Positions 26,092-33,614 of a stretch of 50,559 bases of DNA are shown here, one piece after another. The notes beneath the pieces are model-generated. The model had not been told where the DNA came from, made no database searches, and saw nothing but the letters and a program-made list of their open reading frames with translations. Each line of letters begins with the position of its first letter. Positions within the stretch are counted from its first letter, which is position 1. Where the stretch lies: positions 1 to 50,559 of the forward strand of contig CARQVR010000020.1 in NCBI GenBank assembly GCA_949051815.1. The letters run 5' to 3'. Both the position numbers and the translations under genes were made by a program. The DNA comes from an uncultured Lachnospiraceae bacterium. Lineage in GTDB: Bacteria > Bacillota > Clostridia > Lachnospirales > Lachnospiraceae.

Positions 26092-26250
26092 TTATTTTTT
26101 TCTGTATTTCCCGTAACTGTACAGGAAAATGAGAAGACCCGCCACACAGACAATCCGTATGCCGTTTATGACAAGCGGATCGTTGCACATTGACAGAAAG
26201 TACTCCCTCTCCTGTACTGCCTCTGCGGCGACCTTATTTAACAATATCAT
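26092..26250 (-). CDS. 52-residue single-span membrane microprotein
   Basis: Between the CotH-like and MBOAT genes an open frame starts with ATG at 26250 and ends with TAA at 26092. The product begins MILLNKVAAEAVQEREYF, has one hydrophobic span (about 31-46, IRIVCVAGLLIFLYSY) and ends in a basic tail (GKYRKK), so the C terminus should face the cytoplasm. It starts eight bases after the CotH-like stop, and the next gene starts 23 bases after its end, so without it there would be a gap of about 190 bases in an operon where other gaps are 1-13 bases. The ribosome site is weak (AAAGGG at a long distance), which suggests coupled translation. I do not recognise a family. It could be a small subunit of the synthase or of the acetylation complex. 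Confidence 0.7.
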   Translation of the reverse strand: MILLNKVAAEAVQEREYFLSMCNDPLVINGIRIVCVAGLLIFLYSYGKYRKK

Positions 26251-26258
26251 CAATCCGA

Positions 26259-27872
26259 TCAACCCTTTCTGATAAGCAAAACCGCAGGCATAAAAAACAA
26301 AAGCATCACCAAAAGCAAAAACAGCTTGTTTTCACCCCGGATAGACGTATCATATACCGTCGATTTCTCCAGCGCACGAAGCTCCGTCTGCATCGCTCTC
26401 CCGTGCTTGTAAAGATACGTTTTTATGTTGTAAATCTCCTGGTCATAATTGTCGTTAAAACGGCTGACAACCATATTTTCGCTGTCCATATAATCAAGCA
26501 GATAGTAATTATGCCAGTTCTGCCGGGAATCGTCGTAATAATCAGCCGCCCAGCGATACCACTCCCGCTCTCTGGCGGAACGGATATACGCGGTCGTCTC
26601 GTCGATCACATCACAGATATGATCGTGGGAGAGGGCGCTTCTTCGGAGAACGGCATACCGGGCCTGCAAGGCATCCACGAAGCGTATGTCCTTCGTAAAG
26701 CGGTCAAAAAAGGGCCGCTCCTGAAACGCCATGGTCCCCGTCTCCATCTCCTCCATCGCGTAATTGTTCATCGCCTGGTCAAAGTCCCAGACCGGCCCTA
26801 CCTTGAGCGGTTCCCCCGGGTTTTTATACATATAGGTGGAGTGCATACCCGCGTCATAGTTTCCGAAATACTCATTGATCAGAAAATAATCCACAAAGGT
26901 ATCGACGTCAATATATTTATCGTAAGTGCCAAACACGTCCGCCCTTTCAGAATAAATGACCCGCTCGATCTGCGAAAAATCCTTCTCGATATAGTTAAGC
27001 GCCGTGTCCGTAATCCGTTCTTCCGAAGGGTATTTCAAACCGATCCACTCCCCGGAAAGCCCCTCCAGCCGCCGCCCGGTTTCCAGCATTTTATCGAAGT
27101 TTGTAAACCTGTCCCGGCGGATCAGATAGCTTGTATACGGATTCTTTTCTTTAAAGGAATCTATGGGAACCCGGTTAACGTCCCTCGCCACCGTCTCCAT
27201 CATCATATAGAGCCCCTGATAGACATACCTGTCCCCGTCCTGAATAACGACTTCACAAAACTGGCTGTCCGGCGTCACCTCCGAAATTTCCGAGCTGATC
27301 CGGTAGGCCAGATAGTTGCGGATCATGCTTTTGTCCGCCATGCTCCCATTCAGAATCCAGCTATCGTGCGCACCCATGCCAAGAATATCGACTTCGTTCT
27401 CCAGCCCCTCCGCCGTTTTCAGTTTCAAAAGATACTGCACCTTATCAAAACTATAAGAAGTATGCCCCCTCTTTTTGATGAGCAGATCACTCTGCGCCAC
27501 AGGCTTATCCGTGATACAATTGTCGAACCGTCCGCCGTCTATCACACTGATATGCCCTTTGATATAAGGCTCCTCACCGGTAAGTTCTTCCTGCTGTCCT
27601 ATGAACTCCTTATAATGCGCCAGTTCGCCCTCCATGGAAAGAATCACAATTGGCAGATTCGAGCAAAACCCGTCCTTCACCGTATAATCCTCATCCAGAT
27701 AGAGAAGCGGGTCCTCCGTATGGGGGTCCGCAGGCAGATCAAAATAGGTGTTTTTGTTTACATTCCTGTCCCGATACGCCGCATAGCTTCGCAGAAAGCT
27801 ACACCCTGCCACTGCCAGAATCATCAGTGCACACACACTGAGCAGACAGATTTTTCTTTGTCCCTGCGACAT
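26259..27872 (-). CDS. CotH-like kinase lipoprotein
   Basis: The 537-residue protein begins with a lipoprotein signal (hydrophobic 9-22, lipobox VAGC, Cys24) and also ends with a membrane helix (about 512-531). In between is a CotH kinase-like fold: KKRGHTSYSF, a DKSMIRNYLAYR segment where CotH has its DKT/DKS lysine block, YLINEYFGNYD, and GPVWDFDQAMNN, the DFD-like metal site. CotH in Bacillus phosphorylates spore-coat proteins. Here the protein is placed on the outer face of the membrane next to a VTC-domain and a DUF4956 protein. It may phosphorylate a surface protein or the polymer. I place the start at 27872, which has TAGGAG seven bases ahead, instead of the earlier ATG overlapping the DUF4956 gene. 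Confidence 0.88.
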   Translation of the reverse strand: MSQGQRKICLLSVCALMILAVAGCSFLRSYAAYRDRNVNKNTYFDLPADPHTEDPLLYLDEDYTVKDGFCSNLPIVILSMEGELAHYKEFIGQQEELTGEEPYIKGHISVIDGGRFDNCITDKPVAQSDLLIKKRGHTSYSFDKVQYLLKLKTAEGLENEVDILGMGAHDSWILNGSMADKSMIRNYLAYRISSEISEVTPDSQFCEVVIQDGDRYVYQGLYMMMETVARDVNRVPIDSFKEKNPYTSYLIRRDRFTNFDKMLETGRRLEGLSGEWIGLKYPSEERITDTALNYIEKDFSQIERVIYSERADVFGTYDKYIDVDTFVDYFLINEYFGNYDAGMHSTYMYKNPGEPLKVGPVWDFDQAMNNYAMEEMETGTMAFQERPFFDRFTKDIRFVDALQARYAVLRRSALSHDHICDVIDETTAYIRSAREREWYRWAADYYDDSRQNWHNYYLLDYMDSENMVVSRFNDNYDQEIYNIKTYLYKHGRAMQTELRALEKSTVYDTSIRGENKLFLLLVMLLFFMPAVLLIRKG

Positions 27873-27882
27873 ACGCTGTCTC

Positions 27883-28569
27883 CTATTGACTGATCTCATC
27901 GTCCTGTCTGACCATGCTGATCGAAGAGACGCCTTCGATTCCCGACAGGTTTCTCACCAGTTTACCGTTGCGTTTTTCCGATCTCTTCAACTGCTTGTCC
28001 GAGATCTCATAAATAAATTCTTCGCTCTGCGTCTTCACTGCCCGGTTGTGCACGCGCAGGGCCGCCCTGCCTCCAAACAGATTTCCCATCTGCTTTTCCA
28101 CTTCCTCCCCTGCCCCGGGCGTACAGTTCACGATCACCATGATGCGTTCATTGTCCCGGATAAAGCCGAAAAGAATCAGGAAGACAAAGATCAGCGCGGA
28201 GCCGACCGCCGCGATCAGATAATCGGATACACCGCAGCAGATTCCCACCGCAATGCTCCAGAAAATATAGGCCGTGTCCCGCGGGTCTTTGATCGCCGTC
28301 CGGAACCGCACAATGGAAAGCGCGCCTACCATACCGAGAGAAAGCGCTATGTTATTGCCGATCACGTTCATCACAAGCGTGGTCACTAACGCCAGCATAA
28401 CGATGGACACATTAAACCGCTCGCTGTAGACCGGCCCGGAATGAGACACCTTGTAAGAGATATAAATCAGGCTGGCAATAATAGCTGCCGCCAGGAAATT
28501 AATCAGCACATCCGTAATTGTAAGACCGTTCGTTGCATTTGACAGACTGTTGTAAAGTATCTCTTTCAT
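27883..28569 (-). CDS. DUF4956 membrane protein
   Basis: The 228-residue protein has four or more membrane helices in its first 150 residues, with the family core GNNIALSLGMVGALSIVRFRTAIKDPRD (71-98) between two helices, and a cytoplasmic C-terminal alpha/beta domain (about 150-228) rich in charged residues. DUF4956 proteins often occur beside VTC-domain proteins. The SIVRFRTA loop looks like an ion or phosphate binding site, but no biochemical role is known to me. It begins one base after the TGA of the VTC gene, with GAGAGGGAGAAG inside that gene as ribosome site, so translation is coupled. Confidence 0.88.
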   Translation of the reverse strand: MKEILYNSLSNATNGLTITDVLINFLAAAIIASLIYISYKVSHSGPVYSERFNVSIVMLALVTTLVMNVIGNNIALSLGMVGALSIVRFRTAIKDPRDTAYIFWSIAVGICCGVSDYLIAAVGSALIFVFLILFGFIRDNERIMVIVNCTPGAGEEVEKQMGNLFGGRAALRVHNRAVKTQSEEFIYEISDKQLKRSEKRNGKLVRNLSGIEGVSSISMVRQDDEISQ

Positions 28570-28570
28570 C

Positions 28571-29266
28571 TCATCTTCTCCCTCTCTTTGATATCATTCT
28601 GGCTCTGCAGTATTTGCTGTTGGAGACCTGCATTTTATCACACCGGCTCAGTTCATTTTTTATATAAGTGAAGAGAAATCCCGTATACTTGACTTCCATC
28701 GTCACCAGTCCGGGCGGGATGACCGGATAAAACACCGGTTCCCTGCAAAACAGGTCAAAATTCGACTCGCCCGCCCGCAAATTCTGGTCAAAGGTAATCC
28801 TCGTATCGTTATGTTCCGTGATAAAGGCGAAACGGTCGTACTCTACCATGCATTTCGGCCTGTAACAGCGAACATTCAAAAAGGCATAGAGCCAGTTTGC
28901 CAGCGGTTCTTCCCGATCCGTCAGAAAACAATAGTCGCCGCCAATCATCCGCGCCGACTCCTCTCTGTTCAGGATCAGCGAACGTTTCCGCTGGAAACCG
29001 CCCGTTTTTTCCTTCACCTCAAGCTTGGCCGTCTCCGCGTCTGCGCCGTAGACCCGCAGGCGTATCTTCTGTCTTTCGTCGTACCCCTCCACCTTCTCTT
29101 CAAAGTCCCTGTCGCTCAGGGTGTCAAAATAGAGAGAGCGCACCAGATAACCCTTCTCCCCGTTATGCGGATCCGGATCCATGAAAACGCCAAGCCGCCG
29201 CCTCATGTCCGCCATTTCCAACAGGCCAATATCATATTTCTTCTCTGTCCTTGTCACATCAAGCAA
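28571..29266 (-). CDS. VTC-domain protein (polyphosphate-polymerase-like)
   Basis: The 231-residue protein belongs by pattern to the VTC/triphosphate-tunnel fold: RTEKKYDI at the N terminus, VRSLYFDT (42-49), RLRVYG near 71, AKLEVKEKTGG with KLEVKEK as the metal-binding ExK type strand, KCMVEYDR and TMEVKYTG towards the end. Yeast Vtc4 makes polyphosphate from ATP in such a tunnel. Bacterial VTC proteins lack the SPX domain, as here, and their product is mostly unproven. Charged residues in the tunnel strands appear kept. The reading frame opens with TTG at 29266, two bases after the stop of the upstream gene, or with a nearby GTG; the ribosome site is poor, so translation is likely coupled. 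Confidence 0.85.
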   Translation of the reverse strand: MLDVTRTEKKYDIGLLEMADMRRRLGVFMDPDPHNGEKGYLVRSLYFDTLSDRDFEEKVEGYDERQKIRLRVYGADAETAKLEVKEKTGGFQRKRSLILNREESARMIGGDYCFLTDREEPLANWLYAFLNVRCYRPKCMVEYDRFAFITEHNDTRITFDQNLRAGESNFDLFCREPVFYPVIPPGLVTMEVKYTGFLFTYIKNELSRCDKMQVSNSKYCRARMISKRGRR

Positions 29267-29268
29267 AT

Positions 29269-29877
29269 TCAGTCCCCGCCTTTCGACTCTCCGCCCGCAG
29301 TCATCAGACCGTTTTCCGTTTCCGCCGGTTCTGTCTCCACCTCCGGGCGGGGGTTTTGCAGCAGATCATGATAACATTTAAACTGTACCGTCTCCGCTCT
29401 CTTAACGTGCTGGAAGACCAGTCCGCTCACGCCGCAGACCACCGCTGTCACGACCGCAGTAACCGTGTCGCGCCAGATAAACCAGTAAATTGTCAGGCCG
29501 GTCACCACCGCTCCAAGCGGCGCGGCGATCAGATAAATATGCTTTTCCAGCGCCTTTCTGACCCGCAGCCTGTCCAGACAATACCCCAAAATAATATTCA
29601 GAAAATAAACGAAACATATACACAGAAAAGTGAGTGAGACCGTCAGAAACATCCGGATCACAGAATTTCCCGTCACAGACTCTGTCAGGAGAAAAGAAGC
29701 ATAACAGACCACAGCGCCGATTCCCAGAAACAACACCGTCCTGAAATACTTATAACCGAGAAAACAAAAGAGAATGCCCACAAGCATCAAAACGATGACG
29801 CCCGCAAACGCCAGCAGCTCCTTTGTAAAAACCAATTCACCCTGCCATTCCGGCACGTGTAATACAAACTTATCCAA
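29269..29877 (-). CDS. multi-span membrane protein, first gene of the polysaccharide operon
   Basis: The 202-residue product has about six hydrophobic segments (roughly between residues 20 and 150) and a soluble, acidic, Pro/Glu-rich C-terminal tail. The layout is like DUF4203/TMEM198-type proteins but I am not sure of the family. I place the start at a TTG (29877) preceded by AAGGGG six bases ahead. The frame extends to an ATG at 29955, but the promoter boxes (29924-29952) lie inside that extension and its later ATG at 29925 overlaps the -10 box, so these cannot be in the main transcript. The VTC gene follows after two bases. Its function is unknown; it is the entry gene of the operon. Confidence 0.75.
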   Translation of the reverse strand: MDKFVLHVPEWQGELVFTKELLAFAGVIVLMLVGILFCFLGYKYFRTVLFLGIGAVVCYASFLLTESVTGNSVIRMFLTVSLTFLCICFVYFLNIILGYCLDRLRVRKALEKHIYLIAAPLGAVVTGLTIYWFIWRDTVTAVVTAVVCGVSGLVFQHVKRAETVQFKCYHDLLQNPRPEVETEPAETENGLMTAGGESKGGD

Positions 29878-29923
29878 AGTATTCCCCTTAATCAACCACA
29901 CAATTTGACAGTTGTTAATAAAC

Positions 29924-29952
29924 ATTTTACCATTTTTAGTAAGCAATGGCAA
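29924..29952 (-). promoter_or_regulatory. sigma-A promoter of the polysaccharide operon
   Basis: On the minus strand TTGCCA (29947-29952) and TAAAAT (29924-29929), each five of six to consensus, stand 17 bases apart. The start would be near 29917, giving a leader of about 40 bases before the TTG start codon. It lies 45 bases after the stop of the sugar kinase gene, so some read-through from that gene is possible. Confidence 0.75.
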
Positions 29953-29994
29953 CAATTATTCGAACAGGATTCCACGCCGCGTCCGGTGCTGTTT

Positions 29995-30999
29995 TCAGCT
30001 CCGCAGCAGACCCAGAACAGCCGCACTGTCATGAATGCTTTTTTCCCGCTCAGCAGCCTCCATTCCCATCTTATTCAACCCAAGAATGCAGGCGCCCACC
30101 ACAGGCTCATAACGCGCCTGCACGATTTCCGCTCCCCGCAGCCGCTCGCGAACTCCTTGCATCACGCGGCTCGTAAGCGGGTTATCCGCTCCCTTAAATA
30201 TACTTCCCGCCAGCACGATCTCCTCTTCCTCCGGTTTCATATCCATTTTCCGAAGCCCCGCTTCGATATACAAGACAATTTCCTCCGAAAACTCGTCCAG
30301 AAGCGCGCATGCGGCCTCGTCCTCTCTCTTGGCAACCATCAGAATCTGCGGCATCAGGAATCGCAGTTCTTTCCGAAACCCGGCCTCAGTCATATAACGC
30401 TTAAGCAGCGCATCCACATCTGTCAGCCCGGCCTGCTGTAAAAATAGCGGTGTCAGCTTAGTGGGCGGGCACAGTCCAAGCTGTGCATCGAAAACCTTGC
30501 GCAGGGCACGCTTTGCCAGCGCACTTCCTCCCTGCGCTCTCTCTTCCATATAATCTCCATAGATGAACTGCCTTCCCTCTCTGTCAATCAATGCGCCGTT
30601 CATCCCCGTTCCCGCGCAGATCACTACGCCGTGAGAATATCTGGCGCCGCTGTAGAACGCTATCACCATATCATTGCAGGCAAATGTCTCCCCAAGTGAA
30701 AGTTTTTTCTGCAGCGCCTCCCTGATCCGCTCATCATCCCCGGGCCAGTCCACGCCGCCGACCCCGGCTACGGTGTAAACGATATCTTCTATACCGATCC
30801 CCGCGCTTCGCACCGCCTCTTCCGCGGCCACACCCATCTGCTCCAGCGCATTTTCCACTCCCTCATCAGGAAAATAAGCGCCCTTCGCCGTCGCGCAGCC
30901 TGCGATAAACCCATCCTCTCTCATCACTGCCGCAGCCGTCTTCGTGCCGCCCTGGTCAATTCCCAGAATATATCCTTCCTGCTTACCTGCCTTATTCAT
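29995..30999 (-). CDS. BadF/BadG-type sugar kinase (N-acetylglucosamine kinase-like)
   Basis: The 334-residue protein has the ASKHA ATPase fold of the BadF/BadG/BcrA/BcrD family. It shows the phosphate-1 loop LGIDQGGTKTAAAV near the N terminus, YTVAGVGGVDWPG, and CAGTGMNGALIDREG as the phosphate-2 region. Members that are not benzoyl-CoA reductase activators mostly phosphorylate N-acetylglucosamine or other hexoses; no cluster-binding cysteines of the activase type are seen. It is divergent from a LacI-type regulator and a GH4 phospho-glycosidase across a 278-base region, so it probably phosphorylates the same sugar or disaccharide used by that enzyme. AAGGGAG stands six bases before the ATG at 30999. 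The substrate is not certain. Confidence 0.85.
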   Translation of the reverse strand: MNKAGKQEGYILGIDQGGTKTAAAVMREDGFIAGCATAKGAYFPDEGVENALEQMGVAAEEAVRSAGIGIEDIVYTVAGVGGVDWPGDDERIREALQKKLSLGETFACNDMVIAFYSGARYSHGVVICAGTGMNGALIDREGRQFIYGDYMEERAQGGSALAKRALRKVFDAQLGLCPPTKLTPLFLQQAGLTDVDALLKRYMTEAGFRKELRFLMPQILMVAKREDEAACALLDEFSEEIVLYIEAGLRKMDMKPEEEEIVLAGSIFKGADNPLTSRVMQGVRERLRGAEIVQARYEPVVGACILGLNKMGMEAAEREKSIHDSAAVLGLLRS

Positions 31000-31061
31000 C
31001 ACATTCTCCCTTCCAAAGCGTCCCGGCAACGCTTCTCTGTCTTTTTTCGCACGCCAGTATG

Positions 31062-31075
31062 TGTATCGATTTACA
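31062..31075. promoter_or_regulatory. candidate LacI-family operator at the sugar kinase promoter
   Basis: TGTATCGATTTACA is a near-perfect palindrome with a central CG, as is common in LacI-family operators. It lies just after the predicted kinase transcription start (near 31079), a typical place for repression. The neighbouring LacI-type gene makes this plausible; the match is by eye. Confidence 0.45.
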
Positions 31076-31085
31076 TTCCATCTCA

Positions 31086-31114
31086 ATCCTACCCAATTCT
31101 CCCGCGCCTGTCAA
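31086..31114 (-). promoter_or_regulatory. promoter of the BadF-type sugar kinase gene
   Basis: Minus-strand TTGACA (31109-31114) and TAGGAT (31086-31091) are 17 bases apart. Transcription would begin near 31079, about 80 bases ahead of the kinase start. Confidence 0.65.
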
Positions 31115-31194
31115 CAGACAAACATTGTATTTTCCTTTTTCAATCATATACGCAGGCGACATGTATTCTTTTTATTACATTTGCCACATTTCTG

Positions 31195-31222
31195 TTGACA
31201 TTGTGTTACATCATGTTACAAT
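31195..31222 (+). promoter_or_regulatory. promoter of the LacI-type regulator and GH4 genes
   Basis: TTGACA (31195-31200) and TACAAT (31217-31222) are spaced by 16 bases on the plus strand. Transcription would begin near 31229, about 50 bases before the regulator start. Confidence 0.7.
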
Positions 31223-31232
31223 ATAAATGTAA
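31216..31232. promoter_or_regulatory. inverted repeat over the -10 box of the LacI-type gene
   Basis: TTACA and TGTAA flank seven bases (ATATAAA), and the repeat covers the -10 box. It could be a self-repression site. The short arms and AT-rich centre make this weak evidence. Confidence 0.35.
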
Positions 31233-31277
31233 ATTATGAAACACCTGTACACAATCTTACATTTAGAAAGGCGGATT

Positions 31278-32279
31278 ATGGCAACCATATCTGATATCGC
31301 CAGACAGGCGAAGGTTTCGAGAACTCTGGTTTCCAGAGTCCTGAACAACAAACCCGGAGTCAGTCCGGAAAACCGGAAAAAAATACTGGAGGTCATCGCA
31401 GAAAACCACTACGTTCCCAACGGTCTCGCCAAGTCTCTCGTTTTGCAAAAGACGAACACCATCGGCGTGGTTATGGACGATCTGTGCAATGACTTTTTCT
31501 TTCAACTGATACGCGGATTACAGGACGGCGCAGAAGCACAGGATTACAATATCCTCTTTTGCAGCGGCCGCAGGGACATGGCCGCGAAGCTGAAATATGT
31601 GGATTATCTGACAAGCGGATGCACGGACGGCATCATCGCTTACGGAAGCTGTTTCGACGACGAGGAGCTTTTCCGCTACGTTGCCGCCAAATCGGCAGGC
31701 AGCGTCCTGATCGAAAGCAATCTGCGCGACGTAACCGCCGACAAAATTCTGCTGGACAATTTCCGCGGCGCCTATACCGCCACGGAACACCTGATAAAGC
31801 AGGGAAGGAAACATATCGTTCATGTGACCTGCGATATGAATTATGATGTCGGACTGGAACGGTTAAACGGCTTTGTTTCGGCTATGCACGATTATCGGAT
31901 GCCGCTTGGCCCCGACTCCATTCTCTATGCCGATCACTTTGAGGAAATCGCCTATCAGCAGATGAAGAAACGGCTGACGCAGGGCGAACGGCCGGACGCC
32001 TGTTTCGCGGGAGCGGACAAACCTGCCTTCGGCGTCTGGCGCGCGGTTCGGGATGCGGGCCTGTCGGTGCCGGAAGATCTGGCGCTGATCGGCTTCGACG
32101 ACGATGTCCCCGATTCCAAGGACATCCTGTTCCCCGGCCTCTCCACCATGCGCCAGCCGCTCTACGAGATGGGACAGGCAGGCGTGGCGCTTTTGATCGA
32201 GCGGATCAATCACCCGCAAGGCGAACCCGTTACCCGGACTTTTGAGGCGGAACTGGTTTTGCGTGAAACATGCAGATAG
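31278..32279 (+). CDS. LacI-family transcriptional regulator
   Basis: The 333-residue protein has an N-terminal LacI helix-turn-helix (TISDIARQAKVSRTLVSRVL, residues 3-22), the hinge helix region near 50 (NGLAKSLV), and a periplasmic-binding-type sugar domain (about 60-330) with TIGVVMDD, a VLIESNLRD segment and a final LALIGFDDD block. The family represses sugar genes until a sugar or sugar phosphate binds. The start at 31278 follows AAAGGCGG with six bases between; the frame runs further upstream across the promoter. The GH4 gene begins 18 bases later and is surely in the same transcript. The divergent sugar kinase gene is probably also controlled. Confidence 0.95.
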   Translation: MATISDIARQAKVSRTLVSRVLNNKPGVSPENRKKILEVIAENHYVPNGLAKSLVLQKTNTIGVVMDDLCNDFFFQLIRGLQDGAEAQDYNILFCSGRRDMAAKLKYVDYLTSGCTDGIIAYGSCFDDEELFRYVAAKSAGSVLIESNLRDVTADKILLDNFRGAYTATEHLIKQGRKHIVHVTCDMNYDVGLERLNGFVSAMHDYRMPLGPDSILYADHFEEIAYQQMKKRLTQGERPDACFAGADKPAFGVWRAVRDAGLSVPEDLALIGFDDDVPDSKDILFPGLSTMRQPLYEMGQAGVALLIERINHPQGEPVTRTFEAELVLRETCR

Positions 32280-32297
32280 AACAGACAGGAGGTAACT

Positions 32298-33614
32298 ATG
32301 ACTGACAGAGGACTTAAAATCGCAACCATCGGCGGCGGCTCCAGCTATACCCCGGAGCTGATCGAAGGTTTTATCAAACGGCATGACAGCCTTCCCGTAA
32401 AGGATATCTTTCTTGTGGATGTGGATGCCGGACTCGAAAAACTGAATATTGTCACTGAACTGGCGAAAAGAATGGTAGAAAAAAGCGGCATCGACTTACG
32501 GATTCACGCCACCACCAACAGAGAGGAGGCGTTAAAGGACGCCGACTTCGTCACCACACAGTTTCGGGTTGGACTTCTCGACGCCAGAATACGGGATGAG
32601 AAGATTCCCCTGCGCTACGGCAAAATCGGGCAGGAAACCACGGGTGCCGGCGGCTTCGCAAAAGCCCTGCGCTCCGTTCCGGTCATTCTGGACATCTGTC
32701 ACGATATGGAAAGACTGTGCCCGGACGCCTTTCTGATTAATTTCGCAAACCCCTCGGGCATACTGACAGAGGCTGCATTAAACCACAGCCGCGTGAAAGC
32801 CATCGGCCTTTGCAACTGCCCTATCAATATGATAAGCGATATGGCGGAAAAATTTGACTGCTCCCCGGACGATGTATTCTGCGACTTCGTAGGCATCAAT
32901 CATCTTGTCTGGGCAAAAAGAGTGCTGGTGCGCGGTGAGGATGTGACTGCGGCCGCGATAGAAAAACTCTGCTCACAGTCCGCCAAAGAGGTGATGGCAA
33001 ATATCCCGGAAATCCACTATGAACCTGCCTTTTTAAGATCCCTTGGCATGGTGCCCGTGAGCTATCTGAAATATTACTATATGCAGCCGGAAATGTTCGC
33101 CGAGTGCGACCGGGCCGCGAAGGCGGAGGGCTGTCGCGCGGAGGTCATCAAACAGGTGGAAAAGGATCTTTTCGCCCTCTATCAGGATCCCGCGTTAGAC
33201 ATCAAACCGCCCCAGCTTGCAAAGCGCGGCGGCGCACGCTATTCCGATGCGGCATGCAGCCTGATTGACTCTATCCACAATAATAAAAAGGACATCCAGA
33301 CCGTGAATGTCCTAAACTGCGGCGCCAACGCGGATCTCCCCGACAACGCGTCCATCGAGCGCAACTGCGTCATCGACAAAGACGGGGCACACCCCATACA
33401 CATCGGGCGCACCCCGTTAAAAATCCGCGGTCTTTTGCAAAATGTAAAGGCATATGAGCAGCTCACCATTGAGGCTGCCGTAACCGGCGATTACGACTGT
33501 GCCCTGCAGGCCCTCACCATACACCCGTTAGTAGGATCCGCCACCGCTGCAAGGCAGATACTGGACGATATCCTTTCGGAAAACAAAGCGTTTCTGCCGC
33601 AGTTTAATCACTGA
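32298..33614 (+). CDS. GH4 6-phospho-beta-glucosidase-like enzyme
   Basis: The 438-residue protein is a GH4 glycosidase, which needs NAD+ and a divalent metal and cuts 6-phospho-glycosides by oxidation and elimination. Signs are the Rossmann entry IATIGGGSSYTPEL (9-22), FRVGLLDARIRDEKIPL, GQETTGAGG, the metal region GLCNCPINM with Cys, and GINHLVW. The SYTPEL form and the VGLLDAR stretch favour 6-phospho-beta-glucosidase over alpha-glucosidase or galacturonidase. GGAGGTAACT precedes the ATG. No phosphotransferase system is near, so the phosphorylated substrate could come from the divergent BadF-type kinase; this is inference. The stop overlaps the convergent pncB end by seven bases. Confidence 0.92.
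   Translation: MTDRGLKIATIGGGSSYTPELIEGFIKRHDSLPVKDIFLVDVDAGLEKLNIVTELAKRMVEKSGIDLRIHATTNREEALKDADFVTTQFRVGLLDARIRDEKIPLRYGKIGQETTGAGGFAKALRSVPVILDICHDMERLCPDAFLINFANPSGILTEAALNHSRVKAIGLCNCPINMISDMAEKFDCSPDDVFCDFVGINHLVWAKRVLVRGEDVTAAAIEKLCSQSAKEVMANIPEIHYEPAFLRSLGMVPVSYLKYYYMQPEMFAECDRAAKAEGCRAEVIKQVEKDLFALYQDPALDIKPPQLAKRGGARYSDAACSLIDSIHNNKKDIQTVNVLNCGANADLPDNASIERNCVIDKDGAHPIHIGRTPLKIRGLLQNVKAYEQLTIEAAVTGDYDCALQALTIHPLVGSATAARQILDDILSENKAFLPQFNH

Noticed and set aside
26190..27893. 567-residue plus-strand frame opposite the CotH-like gene
   Set aside because: The minus strand shows lipoprotein signal, kinase motifs and good ribosome site; the plus frame shows none of these.
29907..29937. 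plus-strand promoter TTGACA (29906) with TACCAT
   Set aside because: The spacing is right, but no plus-strand gene follows; the overlapping minus-strand promoter fits the operon.
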